Assembly: GCA_900544905.1 (NCBI GenBank)
Contig: UQXF01000002.1
Location: 13,983 to 77,982 of the forward strand
Direction of reading: 5' to 3'
Length of the DNA stretch: 64,000 bases
From: an uncultured Clostridium sp.
GTDB taxonomy: Bacteria; Bacillota; Clostridia; Lachnospirales; Lachnospiraceae
Position 1 is the stretch's first letter. Each line of letters opens with the position of its first letter. Shown piece by piece: positions 36,162 to 45,113 of the stretch. Under the pieces are notes generated by a model. The model ran no database searches. It saw nothing but the letters and a program-made list of their open reading frames with translations, and had not been told where the DNA came from. The position numbers were made by a program, and so were the translations under genes.

Positions 36162-37583
36162 ATGTGGGATACAATTAATAGATTTTTACAGAGTGTAGAC
36201 GATTTTGTCTGGGGACCGCCGCTTATGGTGCTGATACTGGCAGGAGGTATTTATTTAACTGTCCGTATGGGCATCCTGCAAATACGCAAGCTGCCATTGG
36301 CATTAAAATGGATGGTGAAAAATGAGGAAAACGGGGAGGGTGAGGTTACCTCCTTTGGCGCCCTGTGTACGGCGCTCTCTGCCACAATCGGAACCGGTAA
36401 TATCGTTGGTGTGGCAACGGCAATTGGAACCGGAGGTCCGGGTGCATTATTCTGGATGGAGCTTGCAGCATTTTTTGGAATGGCGACAAAGTATGCAGAG
36501 GGTTTGCTGGCGGTAAAATACCGTGTGGTGGATGAAGAGAACCATGCTCTTGGAGGACCGTTTTACTATATTGAGCGCGGTATGGGCGAGAAGTGGAAAT
36601 GGCTTGCAAAGATTTTCGCATTTTTTGGCATTTGTGTGGGCTTGTTTGGAATCGGAACCTTTTCCCAGGTGAACGGTATTTCATCTGCGATAAATTCGTT
36701 TTTTGACCCGGATATGAAATGGACGGTTACTATTCCGGGAATTGGCGAGTATTCCTGGACGGTTGTCATTGCGTCCCTGATTTTAAGTGTTTGTGTGGCG
36801 CTTGTGTTAATCGGTGGAATTAAAAGGATTGCCAATGTGTCACAGGTTGTGGTACCGTTTATGGCAATTATTTATGTGGTGATTTGTGTGGTTTTACTTA
36901 TCTGCAATTTCAGAGCGATACCGGATGCTATTGTTACAATTGTGAAAGGTGCATTTAATCCGTCGGCTGTTACAGGCGGTGTAGTGGGCAGTCTGTTAAT
37001 CGCAATGCAGAAGGGTGTCGCACGGGGTATCTTTTCCAATGAGGCAGGTCTTGGTTCGGCACCAATTGCGGCGGCGGCAGCAAAGACAAAGGAGCCTGTC
37101 CGCCAGGGCTTGATTTCCATGACCGGAACCTTTATTGATACTATTGTTATCTGTACCATGACCGGACTTTCCATTGTTCTGACAGGAGCCTGGCAGGTGG
37201 AGGGATTAGAAGGTGTTGGAGTTACTACATATGCGTTTCAGCAGGGTCTTCCGATTCCCGAGGAGTTATCGGCATTTTTGCTGATGCTGTGTCTGGTGTT
37301 CTTTGCATTTACAACAATTCTCGGATGGGATTATTATTCAGAGCGTTGTCTGGAATACCTTTCCGGTGGAAAGCAAAAATCCATTCTGGTTTACCGCTGG
37401 CTGTACATAATTGCAGTATTTATCGGACCGTATATGACAGTGAAGGCGGTGTGGACCATTGCAGATATTTTTAACGGATTGATGGCGATACCAAATATGA
37501 TTGCCATATTTGCCCTGAGCGGTGTTGTGGTAAAAGAGACAAGGGGCTTCTTTGAACGGTATAACAAAGAGAAATCTTTATAA
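36162..37583 (+). CDS. Sodium:alanine symporter (AGCS family)
   Basis: 473 residues with about 11 transmembrane helices. Family signatures: GALCTALSATIGTGNIVGVATAI (~63-85), GPGALFWMELAAFFGMATKYAE (~88), and EAGLGSAPIAAAAAKT (~290). Imports small amino acids such as alanine or glycine with Na+. The start is ATG 36162. It lies close behind proS, but a functional link is not evident. It ends before a hairpin terminator at 37617. Confidence 0.93.
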   Translation: MWDTINRFLQSVDDFVWGPPLMVLILAGGIYLTVRMGILQIRKLPLALKWMVKNEENGEGEVTSFGALCTALSATIGTGNIVGVATAIGTGGPGALFWMELAAFFGMATKYAEGLLAVKYRVVDEENHALGGPFYYIERGMGEKWKWLAKIFAFFGICVGLFGIGTFSQVNGISSAINSFFDPDMKWTVTIPGIGEYSWTVVIASLILSVCVALVLIGGIKRIANVSQVVVPFMAIIYVVICVVLLICNFRAIPDAIVTIVKGAFNPSAVTGGVVGSLLIAMQKGVARGIFSNEAGLGSAPIAAAAAKTKEPVRQGLISMTGTFIDTIVICTMTGLSIVLTGAWQVEGLEGVGVTTYAFQQGLPIPEELSAFLLMLCLVFFAFTTILGWDYYSERCLEYLSGGKQKSILVYRWLYIIAVFIGPYMTVKAVWTIADIFNGLMAIPNMIAIFALSGVVVKETRGFFERYNKEKSL

Positions 37584-37616
37584 ACAATAGGAAAGCGGTA
37601 TTATAAGGGAGAATTA

Positions 37617-37655
37617 CAGGCATCAACTAACAGGTTGGTGTCTGTTTTGTTTTTA
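37617..37655 (+). terminator. Terminator of the alanine symporter
   Basis: CAGGCATCAAC pairs imperfectly with GTTGGTGTCTG around six bases, followed by TTTTGTTTTT. Confidence 0.7.
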
Positions 37656-37694
37656 TTAAGTGTGATATCCTTTTTACATTTTTTATAATAACAG

Positions 37695-37723
37695 TTGACA
37701 CAAAAGTGTTTATGGTGTATATA
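37695..37723 (+). promoter_or_regulatory. Promoter of the GntR/ABC operon
   Basis: Consensus TTGACA (37695-37700), 17 bases, then TATATA (37718-37723). The adjoining palindromic TATATAACATATAAAC could be the GntR operator, in line with autoregulation by YtrA-type regulators. Confidence 0.65.
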
Positions 37724-37779
37724 TAACATATAAACAGTAATGAGCAGGCATATAACAGCAAAAGCATTAGGAGGTAGAG

Positions 37780-38151
37780 ATGAAAATATTACAGAATTCC
37801 GGCATTCCTATTTACCAGCAGATTGCAGCACAGTTTAAGGAAGATATCTTATCCGGAAAAATGAAACAGGGAGAATATCTTCCCTCAATCCGGGGGCTGG
37901 CAAAGGATTTGCGAATCAGTGTGATTACAACAATGAAGGCTTATGAAGAGTTAGAGAAGCAGGGTCTGATAACAGCAGTACAGGGAAAGGGCTATTATGT
38001 CAATGCACAGGACAGTGAAATGCTGAAGGAGCAGCATATGCGGAAAATGGAGGAGCATCTGATGAATGCCATATCCGCTGCGAGAATTGCCGGTATTTCC
38101 AACGGGGAGCTGGTGGAGGTTTTAAAAATGCTTCTGGAAGCAGAGAATTAA
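37780..38151 (+). CDS. GntR-family regulator, YtrA subfamily
   Basis: 123 residues, the short YtrA type with no effector domain. The N-terminal GntR winged helix is clear: PIYQQIAAQFKEDILSGKMKQGEYLPSIRGLAKDL (written in part) followed by VITTMKAYEELEKQGLI. The C-terminal ~50 residues form a dimer helix pair. First gene of an operon with an ABC ATPase and two membrane proteins. It probably represses this operon until a cell-envelope signal appears (family knowledge). Ribosome site TAGGAGG. Confidence 0.9.
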   Translation: MKILQNSGIPIYQQIAAQFKEDILSGKMKQGEYLPSIRGLAKDLRISVITTMKAYEELEKQGLITAVQGKGYYVNAQDSEMLKEQHMRKMEEHLMNAISAARIAGISNGELVEVLKMLLEAEN

Positions 38152-38242
38152 AGCAGTACTAACGCTTTGATGAGAAAATGTTATTTTAAGAAAGAATAGT
38201 TTCGGTACAGGAAAACGGAATTATTCCGGGAAGGAGTCAGAT

Positions 38243-39118
38243 ATGAAAGAGCAGGCAGCAATTATAATGGAGAATATAACAAAGAAATTTAAGGGGTTTG
38301 AATTAAGCATTCCTGCCCTGGAGATTCCGGAGGGCTTTGCCACCGCCTTAATTGGAGAAAATGGTGCAGGGAAAAGTACCCTGCTTCATATTCTTGCAGG
38401 AGTCCGGTTGGATTATAAGGGAAAGCTTACTTATTTTGATGGAGAGCTGGAAGATAAGGAGATTCGTGAAAGCATTGGCTATACGGGACCCGGCAATTAT
38501 TTTTTGCCGCATTGGACTGTCCACGCAGTGGGGGAGGTCAGTGAGCTTTTGTTTGAACAGTTTCACAGGGAGCGGTATGAGCAGCTCTGCCGGGATTTAG
38601 GCGTCAGCAGGGAAGGAAAAAGTATTGATAAGCTGTCAGATGGTATGAAGATGAAGACAATGCTGGCGGCAGTATTTGCAAGAGATACCCGGATGCTTCT
38701 TTTGGATGAACCGGCATCCCCCCTTGACCCGTTAATGCGGGATAAGCTGTGTGCCATGATTCGGGAATATATAGAGGAGGGGAATGGCAAAAAGACGGTA
38801 TTTTTCTCAACCCATAATATTGCAGATATGGAAAATGTGACAGACTATGCCATAATCATGGAGCAGGGCAGGATTGTGGAACAGGGTTTTGTGGAGGAGC
38901 TAAAGGAAAAATATATCCTGGTTAAGGGAGAACCATCGGAGGAAAATCAGGTTAAGGATATTCTTTTAGGGTTTCAGAAGAATACTTATGGATTTGAAGG
39001 TCTTTGCCTGTCAGAGGACTTAGATAAGCTGGCGGGGCTGGATATTGCAACGGAAACCCCAACGCTTTCCCAGATTAGTGTGGCAGTTATGAAAAAATAC
39101 ACACATCTGCAGGTATAG
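38243..39118 (+). CDS. ABC transporter ATP-binding protein (YtrB-like)
   Basis: 291 residues. Walker A GENGAGKST (~34), Q-loop region YTGPGNYF with the usual Gln replaced by Gly/Pro-rich residues, signature LSDGMKMKT (weak form of LSGGM), Walker B MLLLDEPASPLD and switch His FFSTHNIADM. The altered Q-loop and signature are noteworthy but occur in GntR-linked ABC systems. It powers the membrane proteins encoded at 39149 and 39777. Ribosome site AAGGAG. Confidence 0.88.
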   Translation: MKEQAAIIMENITKKFKGFELSIPALEIPEGFATALIGENGAGKSTLLHILAGVRLDYKGKLTYFDGELEDKEIRESIGYTGPGNYFLPHWTVHAVGEVSELLFEQFHRERYEQLCRDLGVSREGKSIDKLSDGMKMKTMLAAVFARDTRMLLLDEPASPLDPLMRDKLCAMIREYIEEGNGKKTVFFSTHNIADMENVTDYAIIMEQGRIVEQGFVEELKEKYILVKGEPSEENQVKDILLGFQKNTYGFEGLCLSEDLDKLAGLDIATETPTLSQISVAVMKKYTHLQV

Positions 39119-39148
39119 GGCAGCTGTTAGAAGAGAGGTGAGATGGTT

Positions 39149-39793
39149 ATGAAGGAAGCGATTAAAAGTTATCATATGTTTCTGCCCAGAGCCTGGGTAA
39201 AATGGTGTATCTATATACTGTATCCGCTGCTTGTAATAGGAGGAATGTATGCGTTAAATCGATATGTCACATATTTTTCATTTGTCTGCATCGGCTTGGC
39301 ATGCGGTGTGGTAATTATGGTGGAATATATGCTGGATACTTATGTATTTCTGGGAATTGCCGCAAGGGATACAAACCGGTTAGAGTATCTGAAAACCTCT
39401 TCAAAGGGACTGCCGCTGCTTAAGAAGGCATTATTGACGGATGCAGTCAGACGATTTTTAAGTACAGGAGTAATTGTGGCTGGGGTGTTCTTTGTTCTCA
39501 GAGGAGGTTTTGCACTTACTCTGGAGGCATGTGTCTTTTGCATTGTAATATCCTATCTGATGATGGAGCTGGGATTTATGATTACCCGTTTTTCCACAAA
39601 TGTGTGGTTAAATCTGGTAATGCTTTACATTCTGATGACAATTGCCAGTATGGTGGGAATTTATGCATTGTCCTGGAATATACAGATATGGCAGCTGCTT
39701 TTATTGGGAATTGCAGCTGTGGGGATTGCAGTCATGGGAAATAAATTGATTTTAAAGAGAGCGGAGGAGAGTTTTTATGATAAAGAGTTTTAG
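39149..39793 (+). CDS. ABC-2-type membrane protein, subunit 1
   Basis: 214 residues with six hydrophobic segments and short loops. No soluble domain. ATG 39149 fits the GAGGTG site better than the ATG at 39143. It overlaps the next gene by 17 bases. Its position after a YtrB-like ATPase marks it as permease of the GntR-controlled transporter; sequence alone would not identify it. Confidence 0.7.
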   Translation: MKEAIKSYHMFLPRAWVKWCIYILYPLLVIGGMYALNRYVTYFSFVCIGLACGVVIMVEYMLDTYVFLGIAARDTNRLEYLKTSSKGLPLLKKALLTDAVRRFLSTGVIVAGVFFVLRGGFALTLEACVFCIVISYLMMELGFMITRFSTNVWLNLVMLYILMTIASMVGIYALSWNIQIWQLLLLGIAAVGIAVMGNKLILKRAEESFYDKEF

Positions 39794-40427
39794 GAAGCAG
39801 ATTAAATTAATAAAATATGGAAGCAATATAAAATCGTCAATCGCTGCCGCTGCTTTATTTTTTCTACTGGGGCTTTTGTTTCTTATAATGGATTCGGAGG
39901 GGCTTGTCATAGGAAGCTTGTATATATTTGCCGGTCTGCTTATGCTGCTTCAGGTTTATAATACACTTTTAAGTATTGGAATGGTGACAGCATCTCCGAA
40001 AAGGAGAATGCTGGAGACATGGCTCATTGACATTCTGGGATTATTGACTGGCATATGTTATTATATTTTCTTACTTATAATTGCAGTGATAAAAATGAAT
40101 CTGGAAGATGAAGCTGTGAAGCAGCAGTACGGAACCGCTTTTTTGTTTGCCGGTATAATGGGAGGCTGGGTATTGGTTTATTGCGGCATGGCATGGAAAA
40201 GTTTTCTTATCAGTGTGGTAGTATTTTCTGGGGGATTTTTCGTGATTTTTTCCGGATTCAGCAATGCAATGGAGGGAGGCATGTCAATTAATCCGGGTAT
40301 CGGAGCAATGCTGGGAATTTTGGCGGTTGTCCTGGGAGCGGTAATTGCAGGAATAATCCGAAGGGTTCTTTATAAAATACCGGTTTCCAAGTATGCAATG
40401 GGGGCAAATCTTCGCAAGCAGATGTAG
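39777..40427 (+). CDS. ABC-2-type membrane protein, subunit 2
   Basis: 216 residues, six predicted transmembrane segments (starting at ~20, 42, 85, 125, 148 and 180). It starts within the end of the preceding gene, behind GCGGAGGAG. Likely the second membrane subunit of the GntR-controlled ABC system. No enzyme motif. The following 120 bases contain no gene. Confidence 0.65.
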   Translation: MIKSFRKQIKLIKYGSNIKSSIAAAALFFLLGLLFLIMDSEGLVIGSLYIFAGLLMLLQVYNTLLSIGMVTASPKRRMLETWLIDILGLLTGICYYIFLLIIAVIKMNLEDEAVKQQYGTAFLFAGIMGGWVLVYCGMAWKSFLISVVVFSGGFFVIFSGFSNAMEGGMSINPGIGAMLGILAVVLGAVIAGIIRRVLYKIPVSKYAMGANLRKQM

Positions 40428-40572
40428 GCTGTAACCGGATAAAATGCAGTATTGCTTTGGGGACGGGGCTGTGTTCAGATTTTATTGAAAAAAATGAACA
40501 AGTATTGTATGATATTTCTGTTCCGGGTTAACAATAATAAAAATTAGTGTGGGAATGATTGGGTGCGTGAAA

Positions 40573-40860
40573 ATGAACAGTGATATCGAACAGCAGCTGA
40601 AGCAGAAGGAACAGCGGATTAAGGAATTAACATTACAAATTGAACATCAGCAGGCGGCTATTGAAGAATATGAAAAGCGGCTGCAATATTTTCAAACTAA
40701 GAGAAAAAGAGGGCGTCCGGCACTTTTAGAGGAACAGCGGCAGCAGGTTCGTGTACTTGTAAACCAGGGGATGTCCTACCGTAAGGTGCATGAGATAACC
40801 GGGATTTCCCTTGGTATGATTTCTTCTATTATGCAGGGCGAAGCTGCAAAGGAAGAATAG
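40573..40860 (+). CDS. Coiled-coil protein with Hin-type DNA-binding domain
   Basis: About 95 residues; the start is uncertain (ATG 40573 or ATG 40555). The N-terminal half is a charged coiled coil (QQLKQKEQRIKELTLQIEHQ). The C-terminal half begins RKRGRPALLEEQRQQV and continues with a helix-turn-helix, SYRKVHEITGISLGMISSIM. This resembles the DNA-binding end of Hin/resolvase recombinases, including the GRP minor-groove element, but no recombinase catalytic domain is present. It could be a small nucleoid or regulatory protein. The cca gene follows 14 bases downstream, so co-expression is likely. Confidence 0.65.
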   Translation: MNSDIEQQLKQKEQRIKELTLQIEHQQAAIEEYEKRLQYFQTKRKRGRPALLEEQRQQVRVLVNQGMSYRKVHEITGISLGMISSIMQGEAAKEE

Positions 40861-40874
40861 AAGGGGTGGTATAG

Positions 40875-42218
40875 ATGATTAAGATTAACATGCCGGAGAA
40901 TGCAAACCGGATTATTCATACATTGCAGGATGCCGGATATGAGGCATATATTGTAGGAGGCTGTGTCAGGGATGCCATATTAGGCAGGGAGCCGGATGAT
41001 TGGGACATTACTACGTCTGCCACACCGAAGCAGGTGAAGACGCTTTTTCACAGAACCATTGATACCGGAATCGCACACGGAACCGTGACAGTTATGTTTG
41101 GAAAAGAGGGATATGAGGTTACGACTTATCGTGTGGACGGCAAATATGAAGACCACAGAAGACCGGCTTCTGTAACATTTACTGCCAGTCTGATAGAGGA
41201 TATGAAACGCCGTGATTTTACGATTAATGCCATGGCATATAATGAAGCGGAGGGACTTGTAGACCATTTTGATGGTGTTGGGGACTTGAAAAAACGGGTT
41301 ATCCGGTGCGTTGGCAATCCGAAGGAGCGGTTTGACGAAGATGCATTGCGGATTTTGAGGGCGGTACGGTTTGCGGCGCAGCTTGATTTTCAGATTGATG
41401 AAAACACAAGGGAGGCGATTCGCAACCAGTCAGTATTTCTTAAGGATATCAGTGCAGAGAGAATCCATGTAGAGTTTACCAAATTACTGGTGTCTAAGCA
41501 TCCGGAGCGCCTGCGGGCAGCGTATGAATTAGGGGTTACGGCGGTGGTATTGCCGGAGCTTGACCGGATGATGGAGACAGCACAGAATAATAAGCACCAT
41601 ATATATAGTGTGGGAGAGCATACCCTTAATGTAGTGAAAGAGGTTCCGCCCACAGAGAGCCTTCGCTGGGCGGCACTGCTTCATGATGTGGCAAAGCCGG
41701 TAACCAAAACCACGGATGAAAGGGGCGACCATTTCTATGGACATAATGAGGTGGGAGCAAAAATGGCAAGGAAAATTTTACTGCGGTTAAAATTTGACAA
41801 CGCAACCACTGCGAGAGTGGAGCGGTTAGTGCTCTGGCATGACTACGGAATGGGAGAGATGCCTACACTCCGTTCCTTCCGGAAATCCCTGAGCAAAATG
41901 GGAGCAGATTTGTTTGAGGATTATATGTATATTAAGCGTGCGGATATCCTTGCCCAGAGTGCCTATATGCGGGAACAGAAGCTTGCTAATCTGGAACAGC
42001 TGAAAATATATTACCGGCAGATTTTAGAGCAGCAGCAGTGCCTTTCCCTGAAGGATTTGAAGGTTACGGGAAAGGATTTGATAGAGCAGGGAATGAAGCC
42101 CGGAAAAGAGATAGGAGACATGCTGCATTATCTGTTGGAATGTGTGCTGGAACATCCGGAACTAAATCAGAGGGATACGTTGCTTAAGCTTGTATCAGAC
42201 AGGTTAAAACCTGTCTGA
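40875..42218 (+). CDS. cca: CCA-adding tRNA nucleotidyltransferase with HD domain
   Basis: 447 residues. Adds or repairs the 3' CCA of tRNAs. The polymerase head is clear: GGCVRDAILGREPDDWDITTSA (metal-binding DxD, ~26-47), FHRTIDTGIAHGTVTV, and RRDFTINAMAYN with the nucleotide-selecting neck. An HD hydrolase domain lies at ~235-330 (LLHDVAKP, WHDYG). The stop codon lies inside the stem of the terminator at 42192. Start ATG 40875 behind AAGGGGTG. Confidence 0.94.
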   Translation: MIKINMPENANRIIHTLQDAGYEAYIVGGCVRDAILGREPDDWDITTSATPKQVKTLFHRTIDTGIAHGTVTVMFGKEGYEVTTYRVDGKYEDHRRPASVTFTASLIEDMKRRDFTINAMAYNEAEGLVDHFDGVGDLKKRVIRCVGNPKERFDEDALRILRAVRFAAQLDFQIDENTREAIRNQSVFLKDISAERIHVEFTKLLVSKHPERLRAAYELGVTAVVLPELDRMMETAQNNKHHIYSVGEHTLNVVKEVPPTESLRWAALLHDVAKPVTKTTDERGDHFYGHNEVGAKMARKILLRLKFDNATTARVERLVLWHDYGMGEMPTLRSFRKSLSKMGADLFEDYMYIKRADILAQSAYMREQKLANLEQLKIYYRQILEQQQCLSLKDLKVTGKDLIEQGMKPGKEIGDMLHYLLECVLEHPELNQRDTLLKLVSDRLKPV

Positions 42219-42229
42219 TACATTTTTTA
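42192..42229 (+). terminator. Terminator overlapping the cca stop codon
   Basis: GTATCAGACAGGT and ACCTGTCTGATAC form a 13-bp perfect stem with a 4-base loop, then ATTTTTTAT. The TGA stop (42216-42218) is in the right arm. Confidence 0.88.
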
Positions 42230-42351
42230 TGCGGAAATATAATGTGTTGCATATAATAAACACCGGCGAAAAAAGGAAAAAATAAGCAATTTTTTAGTAT
42301 GAAAACGACCTCTTCTTCATAAGATGAAAGAGTAAAGGAGGGGATGTTTTT

Positions 42352-43605
42352 ATGTCCGAAAAACTCGCTGAGGTATACGAACAATACGACATGGAAATTC
42401 TTGCCACAAGAAAGGGAAGAGGTGCAACGATTCTTACCACCACCGGCGGTCTGCGCATTCTGGAGCCATTTCGCGGCAGTGTGACCAGGTTAGAACAGGA
42501 ATATGTGTTAAAACAATTATTTGAGGAAGCCGGATGCACTAATCTTGACTATTTAATTCCCAATAAGGAGGGAAGCCTGTTTACCTGTGATAAATACAGA
42601 CAGCCGTTTGTGTTAAAAAAGCATTTTGAAGGAAATGAATGTGACATGCATAACCCTTCTGATATTATGCGGGCAGTGAGGGCGCTGGCCCGGTTTCATA
42701 TATATGGCAAAAAAATTGTTTTTCAGTTTCAGGATGCATGGCAGGAGAGCCTGCAGGAAAAAGAGCAAAAGCGGATTGAAGAAATAAAACGGGCAATTGC
42801 GGATGGAGAAGAAATTGAGAGGATTTCTTATGTCTATGAAATCAGCTCCAATGCCTTAGAAGAGGCATTAAGGGCTGTAAAAATTAAGGAGGGGCAGGAG
42901 AAGAAGGGAACAGCCGGGAAAAAGACAGATAATAACAGTCCCAAAGTAAGTGTTACAGAGAAGGATATGGATGATTTTGATATTGAGAATACTTTTGTAA
43001 GACATAATAAGGAGTTAAAAAAAATCCAGAAATTCATTATGGGGGTAAAACGAAAGAATGCCTTTGAAAATCTGTTTTTACAGGTGTTTTGGGATTATTA
43101 CCGGCAAGGGGTGGAATGTGTGGAAATGCTTTCCCAGGTGTTGAAAAGGGAAGCTGGTGTGTCCACGGAAAATATATTTCAAAACCACTACGGAATCTGT
43201 CACGGAAGCTATAACCAGCACAATGTGATACTGGATGATAAATCTGAGGCAATTGTGCATTTTGAACGGTTCTCAAGGGGAAACCAGTTAAATGATTTGT
43301 ATCAGTTTGCAAGGAAGGTTATGGAGAAAAACCATTTTGGCTTTACCCAGCTGGAGGATATTTTCAACACCTATGGGGAACAGATTGAACTGACTACAGA
43401 GGATTACCGCTATATGTATATTTTATTTTCCTATCCGGAAAAATTCTGGAAAATAGCCAACAGCTATTATAATACCAGCAAGGCATTTTTGTCGCCAAAA
43501 TATTTAGAAAAGCTGGAAACGGTTATTTTGCAGGAGACAGAGAAGCACAGCATGCTGGAGGAATACAAAAAATATTACATCACAAACTCTAAGGAGTCTG
43601 GCTGA
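42352..43605 (+). CDS. CotS-like spore-coat pseudokinase
   Basis: 417 residues with the aminoglycoside-phosphotransferase/CotS fold: an N-terminal lobe (RILEPFRGSVTRLEQEYVLKQL), then FVLKKHFEGNECDM, and the C-lobe. The catalytic loop, normally HxDxxxxN, reads CHGSYNQHNVILDD: the aspartate is replaced by Ser, so phosphotransfer is unlikely. The DFD/DFE position reads IVHFERFSRGN. CotS/YsxE-type proteins are spore-coat parts in Bacillus (family knowledge). A lysine-rich insertion of ~60 residues (about 180-225) is unusual. AAAGGAGG is upstream. It is monocistronic between cca and a lipoprotein gene. Confidence 0.75.
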   Translation: MSEKLAEVYEQYDMEILATRKGRGATILTTTGGLRILEPFRGSVTRLEQEYVLKQLFEEAGCTNLDYLIPNKEGSLFTCDKYRQPFVLKKHFEGNECDMHNPSDIMRAVRALARFHIYGKKIVFQFQDAWQESLQEKEQKRIEEIKRAIADGEEIERISYVYEISSNALEEALRAVKIKEGQEKKGTAGKKTDNNSPKVSVTEKDMDDFDIENTFVRHNKELKKIQKFIMGVKRKNAFENLFLQVFWDYYRQGVECVEMLSQVLKREAGVSTENIFQNHYGICHGSYNQHNVILDDKSEAIVHFERFSRGNQLNDLYQFARKVMEKNHFGFTQLEDIFNTYGEQIELTTEDYRYMYILFSYPEKFWKIANSYYNTSKAFLSPKYLEKLETVILQETEKHSMLEEYKKYYITNSKESG

Positions 43606-43680
43606 CTGCGGGCTTTCCTTTTTTCGGTGAGTGTGGTACAATTCCTGTAGATTTGCCAGATGTACAGGAGGATAAAAGAG

Positions 43681-45093
43681 GTGTTTGTAAAGAATCCAAT
43701 TAGAGCAGGCTATTTCCGTATAGTGATACTGATGCTTTGCCTGGGGTTTTGTGTAACCGGCTGTGGAAATGAGATTACAGTTCCCTCTTATGATGATGAG
43801 GTGGAGCCGGCAGACGAGGTATCCATGGTGGCAATTGTCAGCAATATAGATGAGGTAAACGAGAAAATTACCCTGCGGGCTGTAAGCTATGAGACGGAAA
43901 TCGTATTAAGCTTTAACGGCGGAGCGGATATACAAAATAAATATGGCGATATTTTATCCATGTCCCAGGTGGAGCTTGGAAGCATTGTGGATATTGTCTA
44001 TGATGCAAACCGGGATAAATTATTGTCTCTTTATATGTCAAAGGATGAGAATGTAAAGAAGCTGCAGGAGGTGTCCGGGGCGGAGCTTGATTATGTGGAA
44101 AAGACGGTACGGGTTGATGGGAAAACCTATCAGATGAGTGGTAACATCAGTGCATTTTCGGATAACACAGAAATCGGTCTGGATGAAATCTGTTCGGAGG
44201 ACCAGCTCTCCATATGGCTTTACAATGATATTGTCTGTTCCATGTATGTGGAGCTGGGACACGGATATGTGCGATTGTCGGATTATGCCTCCTATATTGG
44301 CGGTATGGTGGAGATTGGCTATGATGTGATTGTTCCGGTAACAGAGGATATGCTGCTGACCGTGCGGGAGGGAGAGTATACGCTTCGGATTGCCAAGGGA
44401 GATGATGTGGGAACAAAAAAGGTAGAGGTGATTAAAAACCAGGAGATTGACATATCACTGGCAGATATTGCCATTGAGCCAAAGCAGACAGGCTCTGTGC
44501 TGTTTAAGGTGACACCGTCAGATGCGGCGGTTTATATTGACGGCATGCGGGTGAATACAGAGGGTGCGGTGGATATTGTGTACGGCAAGCACAGGATTTA
44601 CATTGTGGCAGATGGATATCAGACCTACAGTGCTTCCTTTAATGTGAATTATGCTTATAAGATTAAGGAATATACACTAGAGAAGGAAGACGGTACAACA
44701 GAGAATTCCTCCTCCACAACCCAGTCCGGAAACAGTACTGCACAGACAACGGAAACAGCGGGCAGTACCACGGAGGCTGGAACAACAGCGGGAAGTACCA
44801 CAGAAGATTCCACAACAAAGAAGGATAATGTAAAGGATGTAAACAGTACCACAGGTACGAAGACATCGAATAAAGTTACGATTACCACTCCTAACGGGGC
44901 AAGCATTTATTTTGATGGGGAATATATAGGAATTGCGCCGATGTCCTTTACAAAAGTCACCGGAAGTCATATAATTACACTTAGCAAATTGGGGTATCTA
45001 TCAAAGAGCTATACAGTAACATTTACGGATGATGGTAAGGATGAAAGCTTGCAATATGATGAATTGACATCGATATCCAGTTTGATTGAATGA
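43681..45093 (+). CDS. PEGA-domain lipoprotein
   Basis: 470 residues from GTG 43681, nine bases after AGGAGG; ATG 43660 precedes the ribosome site and is rejected. The signal peptide ends in a lipobox, FCVTGC (Cys ~24), predicting membrane anchoring outside the cell. Residues ~40-260 form a beta-rich region of unknown type. A PEGA domain lies at ~278-340 (GSVLFKVTPSDAAVYIDGMRV), followed by a Thr/Ser/Glu-rich linker of about 55 residues and a second PEGA domain at the end (ITTPNGASIYFDGEYIGIAP). PEGA domains are usually extracellular binding modules. It may be co-transcribed with the mutase gene 20 bases downstream. Confidence 0.82.
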   Translation: MFVKNPIRAGYFRIVILMLCLGFCVTGCGNEITVPSYDDEVEPADEVSMVAIVSNIDEVNEKITLRAVSYETEIVLSFNGGADIQNKYGDILSMSQVELGSIVDIVYDANRDKLLSLYMSKDENVKKLQEVSGAELDYVEKTVRVDGKTYQMSGNISAFSDNTEIGLDEICSEDQLSIWLYNDIVCSMYVELGHGYVRLSDYASYIGGMVEIGYDVIVPVTEDMLLTVREGEYTLRIAKGDDVGTKKVEVIKNQEIDISLADIAIEPKQTGSVLFKVTPSDAAVYIDGMRVNTEGAVDIVYGKHRIYIVADGYQTYSASFNVNYAYKIKEYTLEKEDGTTENSSSTTQSGNSTAQTTETAGSTTEAGTTAGSTTEDSTTKKDNVKDVNSTTGTKTSNKVTITTPNGASIYFDGEYIGIAPMSFTKVTGSHIITLSKLGYLSKSYTVTFTDDGKDESLQYDELTSISSLIE

Positions 45094-45113
45094 TGTTGTG
45101 AAAGGAGTTTAAT

